Of a stretch of DNA of 64,000 nucleotides, positions 1 through 11,885 are shown in pieces. The position numbers and the translations under genes are program-made. The first letter of the stretch is position 1. Every line of letters begins with the position of its first letter. The stretch spans positions 680,148 through 744,147 of the forward strand of contig VSDK01022210.1 in NCBI GenBank assembly GCA_009767595.1. Reading direction: 5' to 3'. The notes below the pieces were generated by a model. The model did no database searches, was not told where the DNA came from, and saw only the letters and a list, made by a program, of their open reading frames with translations. This DNA comes from Symbiodinium kawagutii. Its lineage: Eukaryota; Sar; Dinophyceae; Suessiales; Symbiodiniaceae.

Positions 1-530
1 GACCCGGGGAGATCTGAGGGTAGCTGGGAGATCTGCACCGGAAAAAATGGTTCCGAAAAAACATGGGAGATTGGTGATAGGTGTTTTTGTTTGGGTTGCT
101 GGGGGCGTTGTGATGCAATGTTTTTGGACCATCAAGAAGCAGAATTCACCAGGATCAAGCGAATTATGGACACATCCAGGAGTCAAGAGACTATTATTAA
201 CATGATTGACCACCGCTAGCTGAGTGACTGCTATTGTTGAAAACAGGTAAAATAACTATGATACATCGTTCATGAACTGCTGCTATAACATGACAAAGCG
301 GTAACCCTAAATTCACTGCATGATCAACCGAGATTAATGGTAAGTCCATACAAATGCTGGTGATCATAAACAATCTGCTGGATTCATCGACTATTAATCA
401 ACCGAAATCACTAATAGATCCATAAACAGTAACTACATGATCATACGATATCAGAAATCCCAATCTTGCCATCAAGATGCTGGCGATCAAAAGCTGCTAC
501 CACTGGCGCTCCCACCGCGCCTGCAAAGTT

Positions 531-596
531 GGCCGCCAAGGGCGCGATTCGAAAGACGCCCTCCTCCCAGAAGCTCAGATCATCTCCTCGGCGAAG
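531..596 (-). CDS. Candidate exon
   Basis: From CCGAG|GA to a GC donor (TTGCAG|GCGCGG). It begins DDLSFWEEGVFRIAPLAANF. It is phase compatible with 1953-2028. The plus strand is also open here. It could be the tail of the channel gene or part of the next gene on the same strand. Confidence 0.45.
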
Positions 597-1952
597 GGGA
601 AGGAATGGTGGACCAAGCGGTTAATTGTAGTAGTTAGTCATGATGGTTAAGGTTAGTCATGATGGTTAATTGTAGTAGTTTGTTGTTAGTCACTGTAGTT
701 TGTCATGGTAGTTAATTTAGGTGGTAACAACCATCATAGCTTAGTTTAGGTGGTAAAAGATAATTCTAATGATGGTAATGATGGTTAATGATAGCAAATA
801 TCACTTAATATAGTTAGTCATGATGGTCAAGTGCTAATGGAATAGTAGCAAAACGTCAGTGGTAAGGACAACTAATGATGGTTAATCATGACAAACTACC
901 TCTAATTAGTTTCCATAATCCTGTTGTAGTAAGTAGGAATTTCAACAAATGGTTAAGTACTTCATAGGTGGTAGGCCATAGTTTAACAACTAGTTAGTGA
1001 ATATTAGTGATAGGAAACCATGCTGGTGAATTGCAGTAGGTAATCAGGAATTCATAATTAGTACGTGAAAATGATTAATCATAATCATAGTAGTCAATTG
1101 AGTGGTTGATTGATAAATGATTGATACACTAAAGATTAAGGTTACTGGATGGTTGATCAGTGACGAGCTGATGGTTAATTGATGGGTTGTAATGTTGTTG
1201 AAGGTTAGTTAGTTATTAATCGATTCTTAGTTGACTGGTTCATTGTTATAACTACTTAGCCCGCAATAGCCAACGAAGGCAAGGAGCATGCCTGCACACA
1301 TAGTAGCAAAGATCACAACTCATTGATGATGGTCAATCACAACTAGAGCTTGAGGACAGCTACTACTGGCTCCTACAGTTTCTTGAATCATGGCTGTTTT
1401 GCTACTACATGTGAAGCTAGCTTTGCAATGGTTGTGAAGCATTATCAAGTACAGCGACTATCGATAGTTATCTTATGTTTGTTGTTTGAGAACGTATTAT
1501 TTTGTTTATTGGTTGTAAAGAATCACGGTGATATTCATCATTATCTACCACAACAATTCCTAGTCAACTAGCAGTAAATAGTTGCAAATCAATTCAATCC
1601 AAGTCATTGGTCACAGTCCATTTTTAACAACATGTTCTGCTTAACAATAATGCACCCTATGTCACTATATAGCTGATCAAGAAACAATCGCCACCATCAT
1701 GAACCACCCTCACCCATCAATGTACCCATCAACTCATCCACCATCAATTGATCATCACTTAAAACCACCATTGAACTAGAAACCTACAACCCCAGTCCCC
1801 AGTCCTCACCATCAACGAACCACATCAATTAACCCATCAACGCACCCACTCCTAAGCCGTCAATCCTTGCCACCACATCAACCAGCGCCATCCCCCAGCC
1901 CCAAGCCCCGTGGCCCCACCGAGGCACCGATTCCGTGGAGGCAAATGGCCAC
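597..1952. other. Intron-like: GGTTAATGATGG tract then CATCAACC tract
   Basis: 620-1250 is G/T-rich with ATGGTTAATG repeats; 1680-1860 is C/A-rich with CCATCAACC. No gene seen between; the 73-residue plus-strand frame at 1350 lacks coding character. Confidence 0.6.
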
Positions 1953-2028
1953 CCGCTGCCGTGGGTCCAAGGTGTGGTCGCCCCGAGGGCCGCCCAGCAG
2001 CAAGCGACAGCGCAGCCTCACCCGGGGT
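1953..2028 (-). CDS. Candidate exon
   Basis: From CTCCCAG|ACC to CAGCGG|GTGGCC, 76 nt. It begins TPGEAALSLAAGRPSGRPHL and leaves one base, which the exon at 531-596 takes up. Other frames are open too. Its flanks are CATCAACC on the left and ATGGTTAAG on the right, as for confident exons. Confidence 0.45.
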
Positions 2029-3165
2029 CTGGGAGGTGGACATGGGGGAAGTTTCCAGGTCTCATCCTGCATCTTCACCAGCTCAAAATCAGAAAAAACA
2101 TCCAGTGATGGGTTAAGATATCATAAGATATCATCCTGTAACCAGATTTTTGTTTCAATTTCCATGCTCTAAAAGGATGTTAACCAAATAAAAAAACCGA
2201 AAAAACAGTGAAATAAGAAAAGCCATCCATTGATGGTTGAAGATATCATCCTGTATCATCCAGTGATGGTATCAAATCTGTATGTTAAGATTTCTGGGTC
2301 CCGACATGATTCACAGTTTGGTCAAAACCCCAGGCATCATCCTTTGACCTTTTATTGTAAGAAGCCCGAGCTTTTGGGGTTTTCAATTTTTGAGAAAGCC
2401 CCATTTGATGTTTGAGCTTTTGTCCGAATATATAGAGGTGAGAAACAGTTGGACTCGGATCAATAGTGGATCAAACCGTGGTGGTCTAAACAATGGTTTA
2501 AAACAAAATGCTAACAATGGATAACTTATATGAACAAAATGCTTGAAATGATGATGATCTAATCACAGGTTGGCTTTATCTCACTCATTGTCCAGCCATC
2601 GATGGGTATCAAATCAAACCAATCAGTTGGATCAGTAATGGTTTCATCAACCAATTGTTAGTTGACCATTGGCCGATCGTTGAAACCACATTAATGCTAG
2701 CAATAGTTGTCACCAGCGATTCGATTGTATGTTGATCAGCTACCAATTGTTGGTCATGACCATTGGCTATTAACTAGTCGAAAGCAACAGTTGATAGTCA
2801 AATCAAATTCAAAGAACTATTTCATTGAGAAGGGCAGATGGTCCTTCTATGTCCTTCTCAAACATTGTTCCAAATTCCTCCACTGGTTGGTGGATATCGA
2901 AAAATAGCGGTCAATCAAACAACTATCCTAAAGATTGGAGGAAAATCCACCAACTAGAAGTCTAATCATCATTGTTCGTCATTATCCCCCATGATTGACC
3001 ATTACTACCCACTACAACCACAGAAAATCATGATTTCCCGGAAATTTCCTACTAACAAATCTTGGGAACCACCAGCCAGTCCAGTTCTTCAGTCAAGACT
3101 CCGATTTCCATCAGCCCCGGTGACGTAATGAAACCCATCTGCTGCTGCCGGAATCGCCATGGCAT
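2029..3165. other. Non-coding, AT-rich
   Basis: Scattered GATATCATCC and CCAGTGATGG repeats at 2100-2280. Nothing else supported. Confidence 0.5.
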
Positions 3166-3276
3166 CAAGGCACTGCTATGGCGATGGTAGAGGCTATGGC
3201 CGTGGCGGTTCGGCAGCGGTTGTTGATGGCTTGGGCACTTGACACAACCAGGTGAGCAGCCTCCGTGGTGGCCATG
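3166..3276 (-). CDS. Weak candidate exon
   Basis: After AACTAAG|C the frame reads MATTEAAHLVVSSAQAINNR and then C-R-T-A-T-A-I-A-S-T-I-A-I-A-V-P to a stop. It is helical and Ala/Thr-rich. A GT donor inside (CACCTG|GTTGTG) may end the exon at 3249. Phase from 6499 would fit, but three kilobases intervene. Confidence 0.3.
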
Positions 3277-3442
3277 CTTAGTTGCAGGGTGGTTCTTGTG
3301 GGAGTTGAAAGATGTTCGGAAACTGTCCGTACTGGAAGATAAATGGTCATTCATCTGTGATACTGCTTCATGGGCAGTGACAAGTAACATGCGTACTGAG
3401 ACCATTTGGTTTACCCATTTTTTGGTGTTGGGTTTGCCAGTG

Positions 3443-3520
3443 TAAATATGGCTGTTTCTCAAGACAGGGCTTCCCCCACCCAAAGTGACCATTTTTGGGG
3501 GGTTCCCAAGTTGAAGAGAC
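3443..3520. mobile_element. Family A fragment
   Basis: ATATGGCTGTTTCTCAAGACAG plus a GGGGGGTTCCCAA end; core lost or diverged. Confidence 0.45.
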
Positions 3521-4489
3521 CACCATTAAGTCGGGACAAGTAAATAAAAGGGTGTATAGATTTCTTGACTCTGCTGTCCTACTTTGCAACGATGAGATGC
3601 AACGAGCCGGGATGATCACACGGTTCAGGCTGCTGTTGGATTCGTGTCAGCTTCCAGCTGGCTAAACATGATCGCGATTAAAATGGAAATACGATGAAAT
3701 ACGAGCGTTTCCGCCACACACCCTATCTATGAACCAAAACCCATAGACGCGAATCAGACTTACCAACACCTGCATTCATTTCTTGAACTTCAAGCCATGT
3801 GTGTGTGTGTGCCTCTGGTTGCACTACCTTCCGCCTCTAAACAAGCAACATGTCCTTGGATGGTTCCGGTTGCTACAGTATGAATGGGTCCACCATCAAA
3901 CCAGTATAGGTCCATCAATGCCGGTGATTACTTTCCAATCGGAGTCAACCATCATGGGTCATTGTCGACAACAAGGCCTAACCAGCTAAGAGATATTCCC
4001 ATCAATGACTGAGCAATTACCAATGATCATTCACACTCCGTGGCCAATGAGCACATGATTGATTAATCTGCTTCAATCACCATCAACCATTGATACTCAT
4101 CGTTGATCGTTGGCCACGTTGCCATCAACCAATACCGATCATGATTTGGCATCAACCATTACCAATGATGACTTGGCAACATCGATACTCATTATTGACC
4201 CGTGTCATATCTCTACAAGGTGGAGCCACTTTCATGGCAAAGTTTGGTCATAAATAGGGTAACTACAAGCAACTATACTTCATTGGCTCATTAAGCAACT
4301 CACAGCTGACGTGGCCCACCTGGTAGAAACGGCAAACCAGCAACCATTAACTAATTACATGGATATTTCCTAGGACTTATGGTTACAAATGCTTGGAAAG
4401 CCAAGCAAATACAGCCAGTCATCATCATCTCACCCCCCCGCCACAACCATCCTCCCAACCTGCCGGTGTTGGTTCCAGCATCCCAGCCG

Positions 4490-5045
4490 CAGCACGGTAG
4501 CAGCTCGCAGCCAGGCGCTGCGAAACATGCCACGGCAACAAAAGTTGGAGCCAGGGCATCCATGGAGCTGCTGATGAGCATCAACAACTCATCAAAAACT
4601 TGGCTATTGCTAGTATTTGGGGATCATCATTGCTATTTTTGGGAAGTTTTGCTATCTTTGCTAATATTTGGGGATGACAGTTCTCTGGGGTTGATCACCA
4701 ACTGGTGATCAATATCCAGATAATATCCATGTTGTTGCTATTGCTAGGCGATGATCAGCTACATGAGCATCACTAGTGAAGCTAGTAGATCCAAATAATT
4801 ACGAGTCATAGTCATAGTTGATTCAATGGCTATTGTCAATCATGGAAGTGATATATGGAATGAACAGCTCTTGGCACTTAAAGTTGGCACCCGTTACAAC
4901 AATACCATCAACAAATGGCTGATCATTGGCCAAAAACTGGCCATTGGTTGGATCATGAGGCTAAATTGTTGCAGGTTGATTGCTTCTTTGTTGGCGTGCA
5001 TTATGGCCAGCACACGGTTTCTGCTTCAAAGCCCGCCTGCGCCAC
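4490..5045 (-). CDS. Two weak candidate exons
   Basis: GC-rich patches at about 5005-5045 (acceptor GCGCAG|G; A-G-F-E-A-E-T-V-C-W-P in one frame) and about 4490-4570 (R-L-A-A-S-C-Y-R-A-A-A-G after TTCGCAG). Frame and edges are not resolved. They lie where further tail exons of the same strand would be expected. Confidence 0.25.
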
Positions 5046-5099
5046 TGCTTTCCAGCACTGAGATCCAGCTGTTAATAAACCGTTGGTGTCTGATGGTCA

Positions 5100-6498
5100 A
5101 TCACCAGCTACTCATGACGAAATCTCAGGGTAAATCATCAATACGGACCCCCCCTACACACATTCCAAAATCATCAAGTGAATGGAAGCTTGAGATGAAG
5201 CGGCCGATGCGAGTTTCAACAACCCCGCATTGTGGCATAGGAAATCCACCTGTTATTTGGTAGCTTCAATTGTAGGTATAGTTTTTGCAATCCCGAAATG
5301 GCTGATTACTCGATTTTACTCCTGTCTTCTGTTGCACTCATGGCCCAAAAACATAGGGTCACCATACGTCGCCTGGCACCATAACAACGCAACTGGTTCC
5401 TGGTTTCAACCCCTATACATTGAAAATATGCGAAAGTCACGACGGAAGATATCGGAAAATCAGATAATGTCAATCAGACCACCAACCAGGTAAACATTGT
5501 CAAGTGTCTAGTGGCAACCTGCACTACCTTGTTGTAGGAATTGGCAACTATAGCTAGTGATTAACTACTAGCTATCATCAGTGGCTACGTGATCCATTAG
5601 CCATCCACTACTGGATCAAATGCACTCACAGGTGCTGATAAGCATATTGCTTTCCAACTGATTCCACATAGCTTCCTCGCTTTCGCATGGTGCGCACACC
5701 AAACAACGATAATCCTCACTCACCAACCAGCATTACAAAGGTTTACTGTAAATTGCTTAAACAATATTAAACCACAAGTGTTAGCACGCGTCATCCATCA
5801 TTAACCACTGTTTATGAGATCCTGAGAATCTCTATATTCGAAGACATTCCATAATGGCGTTCAAGTACGGCGGGGGAGTACTCACATCGCTGGCCTTTCA
5901 AAATACATTGCGGGCACCCCACAGGTGATCATTGGCTGCGGTGTCAGCCGCTGAAGGTTGCTGCCACTTCTCAAAGATACCACCCACAGGTGATCATTGG
6001 CTGTTGTGTTTGATAATCATAAAATGACCGTGATATGGCTTTATAATCATGGTCATTACCAGAATGCTAGTTACAGTTGCTGTTCTCAATAGCTAATTCC
6101 TCCCTCCATCACCTGGTACTTGCACATCATATGGTTGATACAAATTGTTTCTACATGACCACTATGTTGGCCACGAAAAAAACATGATTACCGACCATCA
6201 ACCATATATTGGCGATTGTGGATAGCCAATCCAGTTGCTAACCATTCTTTTCATGCTTTGCAAATTGATCAGCTGGTGATTTTCCTATTTGCCAGATTCA
6301 TCCAGGACTACATAGGACTACTCTCTGGTAAACTGACCCGGAAGCTCAAAATCACAACTTCTTCATAGGTAAACCACTACAAAGGGTGGATTTTCCACTT
6401 TTGAAATGGTGTCAGCCACAGAGAAAATCTGGGAAACCATGGGAAACCACTTTAAAAGGTGGATCTTCCACGCAACCAGATTAGTTTCCCAGATCAAC
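5100..6498. other. Non-coding intron
   Basis: Two GTGATCATTGGCTG repeats near 5925 and 5990; a possible diverged family C element at 6370-6490 (GTGGATTTTCCACTT and GGTGGATCTTCCACG). No gene seen. Confidence 0.5.
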
Positions 6499-6563
6499 CG
6501 TGCATCTCCAGGTCGCGAAACAGCAACAGCACCGCGCAGCACCTTTGTGAGCTCGGCAGTCAC
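6499..6563 (-). CDS. C-terminal tail exon, last with good phase support
   Basis: From GAGCAG|GTG to CACG|GTTGAT. It begins VTAELTKVLRGAVAVSRPGD. Phase 0 entry from 8178-8240; two bases are left. No stop codon that convincingly ends the protein was found downstream. Confidence 0.5.
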
Positions 6564-8177
6564 CTGCTCGCAGGGCCAATGGAAGCGGCAACAAGATCTG
6601 TCACTCGCTATCCCAAGGATGCCTAAGGGAATGAAGTGGGCATGTGTACGGGCCGTGCTATGCGTGTCTAGGGGGCATGCTATGCATGTCCAAGGGCCAT
6701 GCTATGCTGAAAGTGGCTTCTGGACTTAGGACGTCACCTGCGAACTTCTCGTGATCACTTATCGGCAGGAAAGTCCATCCAATTCGCTGATTCGGCGTCT
6801 ACAACTCCAGCATGGTAAGCACCGACGATTCCCAAAAAACACCTGCTTAGGAAATTACATACAAATGTATAGCAACGATTGTGGCTATCACAGTGGCAAG
6901 AAAATACTTACATGATATTATCCAATACAATTGCTATATTGCCCACTACAATACTTATATATAGATATATATCTCATATCATTGGTAGGTGGCTTACATT
7001 TACAATTCCTGAAGCGATCGACAGTGAAGATTCAAGGTTCCAAGCCCTCCCAGCTGCAACCAGCTGCCCCCAGCCATACCTGTGGAGTTGGAGCCCATAT
7101 CGCGGTTATAGTGTGCTTAATCCATCCATCCATCCATCCATCCATCAATCCATCCATCCATGCATGCATGCATCCATCCATCCATCCATCCATCCATCCA
7201 TCCATCCATCCATCCATCCATCCATCCATTGAAATACATGCGCAAATATATGTCATAGAAGTCTGTGCATGCCTCGCTGTCGCTTTACATCCCTGATGAG
7301 TTGTGACATCCCAGGAATCATAGGCTGGTGAACTATGTTAAGCCCATCATTTGGCTCACCACCACATTATTCATATGGTTAATCACCACAGTCATATGCT
7401 TAACATTAACAATTAACTAACATTAACCACCGCATCAAATGGGGGATGATAACCAACAATAAGCACATCAATCAATGGAGCAATGGTATGATCCAGCTTT
7501 TGAGCAGGCAATTTTCGGCTGAAGCTCAGGACCAACCAGCACCAAGCAGCATCATTCCCCATCAACATCCATATCGATTGAACAAGCTAGGGGAACTAGT
7601 TTCAGTATCAACTGCATAGGTCCCTGGTCAACCCACCAACGAGCCATGATATGAACCACCATTGCTGAACATCTCTTCACCACCAAAGAATCCATCAATC
7701 AACCCTGGCTAACCACTATAAGCCACCCTAATCAACCTAACCAAGTATAGAAGCCATCAGGAATCACACCTCACCACCATATCAACCATCCTAGCCCTGG
7801 TTCACGACTATAGCCATCAGGAATCACCACAAACCATCCATTCCCCCCTAGTTAACCACCATAAACCCATGGTCGAGTGAACACGAATCTCTAGGATTCA
7901 CCACTATAATCAACCCAACCCATGATCTACAACCCTCAGGAATCACCACTAACCATCAGATTAACCATCATGTTAACCACCATATAACCATCACACAACT
8001 ATCATCTTTACCATCATATTCACCACCATATAACCATATATAACCATCACATGAACCATCATCTAAACCATCATCTTAACCATCATCTCAACCACCATAG
8101 AACCATGATATAACCACCATATCACCATCATCTTAACCATCAAGTGACCTTGGTTCAACGGGCCGAGGCGCTCCCAC
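6564..8177. other. Intron
   Basis: CATGTCCAAGGGCCATGCTATG-type short repeats at 6650-6710, the CATC microsatellite, then 900 bp of ACCATCATCTTAACCATC-type repeats up to the 8178 exon. Confidence 0.6.
7119..7230. repeat. (CATC)n microsatellite
   Basis: Almost pure CCAT repeats over 110 bp with a short CATG interruption; it yields Ile-His-Pro-Ser frames that are not genes. Confidence 0.97.
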
Positions 8178-8240
8178 CAAGGGCAGGCTGGAGCCGCTGA
8201 GCTCGGCGTCGCACTTGCGGATCCAAAGGCTGCGCTTGGC
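8178..8240 (-). CDS. C-terminal tail exon
   Basis: Twenty-one codons between GCTGAG|GCC and CCTTG|GTGGGA. It begins AKRSLWIRKCDAELSGSSLP. Phase 0 at both ends. If the donor is instead at 8148 (AAG|GTCACT) the exon adds V-G-A-P-R-P-V-E-P. Confidence 0.6.
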
Positions 8241-9280
8241 CTCAGCCAAAGTCCAGGAGGGTTGATGCTGATTTGATGTGTTTGAGTGGTTTGTGATGGT
8301 TTTTCGTTAATTGATGGTTAATATAGTGGTCAATATGGTGATTCATCTGGTGGTCAATAGCGTTTTTTCTTTTTTTGGTGGTTTTTTGAGGGATATATGA
8401 TTGTTAATGCCTCAATCATGCTTAATGGATGATGCTTAATGGATGATGCTTAATGACTCAATGATTATTGATGGGTGGATGTAAAAATACCTAAAGCAAC
8501 TTCATAAAAATAAGAAGGAAATATGGGGATATATGTAGATCGTAATGGGGGATGATGACCAAGATAAGGACCAACAGGAAACCAAAGGCAAAAGCAATAT
8601 ATGACCTATATATCTAATAATTATGACGAATGACTTGGGACAAAACTCGGAAACGTTTAATAGTCCTATGCAAATGGTGGTTCTTTGGTGGCTCACATTC
8701 ATCAATATTACTTGGCTTTATCAGTATTCGCTGGCAACATGTTCAGTCACACAGTCGGCGTTGAATGAGGTGGTCCAGGTTGTGACGAGTAGTTGGCAAA
8801 TCTGGATTTCGAAAAATCCTGTGACCATACCCTACCCACCGTAGAGGGAAGTGGGTCATCTCCGGTCATTGTGTTTCACCACTGTCACAGTTGAAGCACG
8901 TTCATCAGTCAGTTGCATGAATCTTCAAAATGAACCGCACAGTGACAGCCTGTCGATATGTCACATACGACCGGGGATGAGTCACATGATTTTGCGTATT
9001 TGATACTTGATACTTCACGAGCATGTCAAACAATCTTCCCAGCAGGTCTTGCGCAAGAGCAAACTTTTGATGGAATTGCATGTTTGCTGGTGTGTGAAAA
9101 CATTGGGCTTCGTGCAAAAACGCCAGGGTTTGTGCAAAATCACAATGTTCAAGTAACATGCCACTAACCATGTCTCCATCAAAAAGTTTCTTTGAAACTC
9201 TGTTGCACTAAAAGAAGTAACACACTTTCTCCATTAAAATGGTTCATTAAAAAGCTGTCAGTGCAACAGGTAAAATTTGA
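8241..9280. other. Intron
   Basis: TTGATGGTTAATATAGTGG repeats at 8270-8480, then unremarkable AT-rich sequence. Confidence 0.55.
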
Positions 9281-9360
9281 AACGCTATTGTTTCCCTATT
9301 GTTGCTGGTTGTTATCCCCCATGAAATGGGTTAATTAATATTGACCCATAGCCACATGGT
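9281..9360. mobile_element. Family B fragment
   Basis: TTGTTTCCCTATTGTTGCTGG to TATTGACCCATAGCCACATG; the right end of family B abutting family A copy 1. Confidence 0.65.
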
Positions 9361-9461
9361 GGTTTCTCAAAATAGGGGACCCCCAAATCATCCACTATTA
9401 GCCATTTGTAGTAATAAACCGGCCATTTTGGGGGCTCCCTATTTTGAGAAACCCCCACATG
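9355..9461. mobile_element. Family A inverted-repeat element (MITE-like), copy 1
   Basis: Ends GGTGGTTTCTCAAAATAGGG and CCCTATTTTGAGAAACCCCC are inverted repeats of each other, and the core is ATTAGCCATTTGTAGTAATAAACC. ACATG flanks both ends as a likely target duplication. No coding capacity, so non-autonomous. Confidence 0.85.
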
Positions 9462-9496
9462 TTTCATTAAAACCCCACTTTCCTCATAGCTTTTGC

Positions 9497-9604
9497 CTGC
9501 CCCCAGCGGCACAAAAACCGCGCCTTGCTGCTGTCCTCCGCCAGCGAACGGGACTCTTCCATGGCGGCTTTGGCATTCACAAAGTCCGCCAGGTAGTAAA
9601 GAGC
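9497..9604 (-). CDS. C-terminal tail exon
   Basis: Thirty-six codons in phase 0 between TGCCAG|GCT and a GC donor (GGCAG|GCAAAA). It begins ALYYLADFVNAKAAMEESRS then L-A-E-D-S-S-K-A-R-F-L-C-R-W-G-Q. The opposite strand is also open but matches no neighbour. It lies 36 bases from a family A inverted-repeat element. Confidence 0.7.
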
Positions 9605-10330
9605 CTGGCAGTAAGAACTGCCTGACTTCGGGAAGCTTGGCGAACGGGTTGCTTAGTGGTGGCTTGGTGGTGGCTTGGTGGTGGCTTAGTGCTGGATTAG
9701 TGCTGGATTAGTATTTCTTGATGGCCGCAATGGGGACGTACTGAGTGGAATTGTGGCGAGTGGTCAAGGAAATGGTCAATCATTTGTCATCACTGGCAAG
9801 CAATTGCGAATATCCAGCAGTAGGGTTGATAAGTTCAGGCTGTTCACGTTCGCTTATGTGCCACCAGGGCTTTGGCCGTGAAATATGCCAGGGTGCTTTC
9901 CTGTGAATATCCTGATGAAGCTTTGTCGGCTATGATCCCTCATAGTTCAGCACTAACCAGCCATCAATGCACAGCCCAAGCTCCTGCAAAATCACCCCGG
10001 AAGGCGCCCGCCCAAAAACGCGGCAGTGGTGCAATTCCTTTCCAATAAAGAGCCTGCGAGGAACTCATGGTCGGCAGGGGCGCAATAGTTCAACCAACAC
10101 GTGCCATCAATAATCAAATAGAGGTGCTGTTAATGGATCAAGCCACCAACGATCCACAAAATGGGTAGATGGCAGTAGTAGCTTAGACCCCAACAGTGAG
10201 ACTAGTTTGATCATAGTAACAACTACCAAGATGATGAAGCAAGCTGGTGTTTTTCTGTAGGATCTTTCCTTGATCCAGCTGTGTGCTGATCAACCAGGAT
10301 CCTAATGACACACTGCCTGGAACAGCTTAC
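9605..10330. other. Intron
   Basis: GGTGGCTTGGTGGTGGCTTAG tandem near 9655-9710; no other structure seen. Confidence 0.5.
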
Positions 10331-10410
10331 CTTTGGACTTGGAAGCAAGGACTTCTCCAGCCACTTCTGCTCAGTTCTCTCAAGACACTGCTGGCACTCA
10401 GTCACCCCAT
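10331..10410 (-). CDS. C-terminal tail exon, Cys-containing coiled coil
   Basis: From ACACAG|AT to a strong CAAAG|GTAAGC donor. It begins GVTECQQCLERTEQKWLEKS then L-L-P-S-P-K, ending in phase 0. A twenty-base micro-exon at 12596-12615 (T-A-Q-G-G-G) would bridge the phase from the 13046 exon, but evidence for it is thin. Confidence 0.6.
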
Positions 10411-10894
10411 CTGTGTTGGTAGCCCCAACTGGCACCAAGTAGCCTCAAAAATCTTCCACCATTTGCTGCAAGTGGAGTTCAGTGCAAATGCACATGTACA
10501 GTGATTCATGCATGCTTATGTATGTGTATGTATGCTTGTAGCTATGCAAATATCTTAATAAGTATAATAGCTGCACACAAGGATCATCTTGTCAAGGGGA
10601 TGTAACGTCAAACTCAACCATGGCAAAGGCCATAGCAGCCATCAAATAGAATAGCTATTTGTTAACAACAGCGTAGCGGTTCCTCTTAAGTCGCTGTGTC
10701 ATTCATCATGAGTATCACCGATTGTCAAGCACCACAATATAGAACTGCTATTCATCGCTATCATATCAGCCACTACTCATCACTACCATCCATGAACAAC
10801 ATGAATCATGACTAGTAGTCAACCATCATAATCGAAGGAAGTTTAGAAGTCTAACTTCCGACAATATGGACAACTCAGCTAGGGCAGATCGCCT

Positions 10895-10965
10895 GAGCAG
10901 ATGTGGGAAAGAAGAGATGTGCGAAAGATGAGATGTGCGAAAGATGAGATGTGCGAAGGATGAGA
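10895..10965. repeat. 16-bp tandem repeat (GCGAAAGATGAGATGT)
   Basis: About three to four copies directly upstream of the 94-bp satellite. Confidence 0.8.
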
Positions 10966-11096
10966 ATGCGAGTGCGCCAAAATGTTAGGAAAGTCGCGAA
11001 ATGCTGTGTTTTGCAAGGTTTTGTGCCTCAGGAGGGTCCAGAAGGGTACCTCGCTAAAGCGGCGGGTGCGGAGGACTGTGGCGGAAGGAGTGTACC

Positions 11097-11378
11097 AAAA
11101 TCGTTAAAAAACCTAGGCGCGAAGCACATTTGGAAGTCAAAATCGTAAAAACACTACAGGGTCGGAGCACTTTTGGAAGTTGCAACTTGCAAAATCGTTA
11201 AAAAACCTAGGCGCGAAGCACATTTGGAAGTCAAAATCGTAAAAACACTACAGCGTCGGAGCACTTTTGGAAGTTGCAACTCGCAAAATCGTGAAAAAAC
11301 CTAGGCGCGAAGCACATTTGGAAGTCAAAATCGTAAAAACACTACATGCTCGGAGCACTTTTGATGACTCATGATTCT
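11097..11378. repeat. 94-bp tandem satellite, three copies
   Basis: The start motif AAAATCGTTAAAAAACCTAG recurs at 11097, 11191 and 11285, giving a 94-bp period with few mismatches. Each unit contains GGCGCGAAGCACATTTGGAAG and GTCGGAGCACTTTTGGAAG, themselves similar, so the unit is an older internal duplication. Confidence 0.9.
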
Positions 11379-11885
11379 CAAAACTGGCACGCTGCCTGCG
11401 CGCGAAGCAAATTTTTAAGATAAAATCTTGTACCAAAATAAAAACTGCAATTTTACTAGCGTTTCGGGCCACTTTTCGGAGATGTCATATGATCATGAAA
11501 ATTGGCACGCCGCCTGCGCGCGAAGCACATTCTCACGTCCGAAGTCGCAAAAACTCGTGGTTTTTAACAAGTTTTGAAAGTTGCATGTCCGAAAAAGTGC
11601 ACGCGGCCAGGGCGAGAAGCACATTTTGAAGCAAATGTGTCAAAACACAGCACGTTTTGACACTTTTTGAACACAGGAGACAAAAGTAGGAAAACACTTG
11701 CGTTTCGCGTCACTTTTCGTGATTTATGTGGCCAAAATGTGCACAACGCTTGCGCGCCAAGCACATTTGCAGGTCAAAAGTAGCAAAACACTTGATGATC
11801 GGAACACCTTTGCAAGGTCCAATTATCAAAAGTGGCCAAACACCTAGATGCAAAACACTTCATGATCGAAGCACATTTGGAAGGT
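11379..11885. repeat. Diverged copies of the 94-bp satellite
   Basis: The motif CGCGAAGCACATTT and near matches recur about every 90-150 bp with increasing divergence, along with AAATTGGCACGC and CAAAACACTT motifs. This reads as a decaying edge of the array at 11097. Confidence 0.7.

Noticed and set aside
6879..7296. Ile-His-Pro-Ser repeat proteins
   Set aside because: Pure product of the CATC microsatellite, open in several frames and both strands.
11097..11378. CRISPR-like spaced repeats
   Set aside because: The units are contiguous 94-bp tandem copies without unique spacers, and the genome is eukaryotic.
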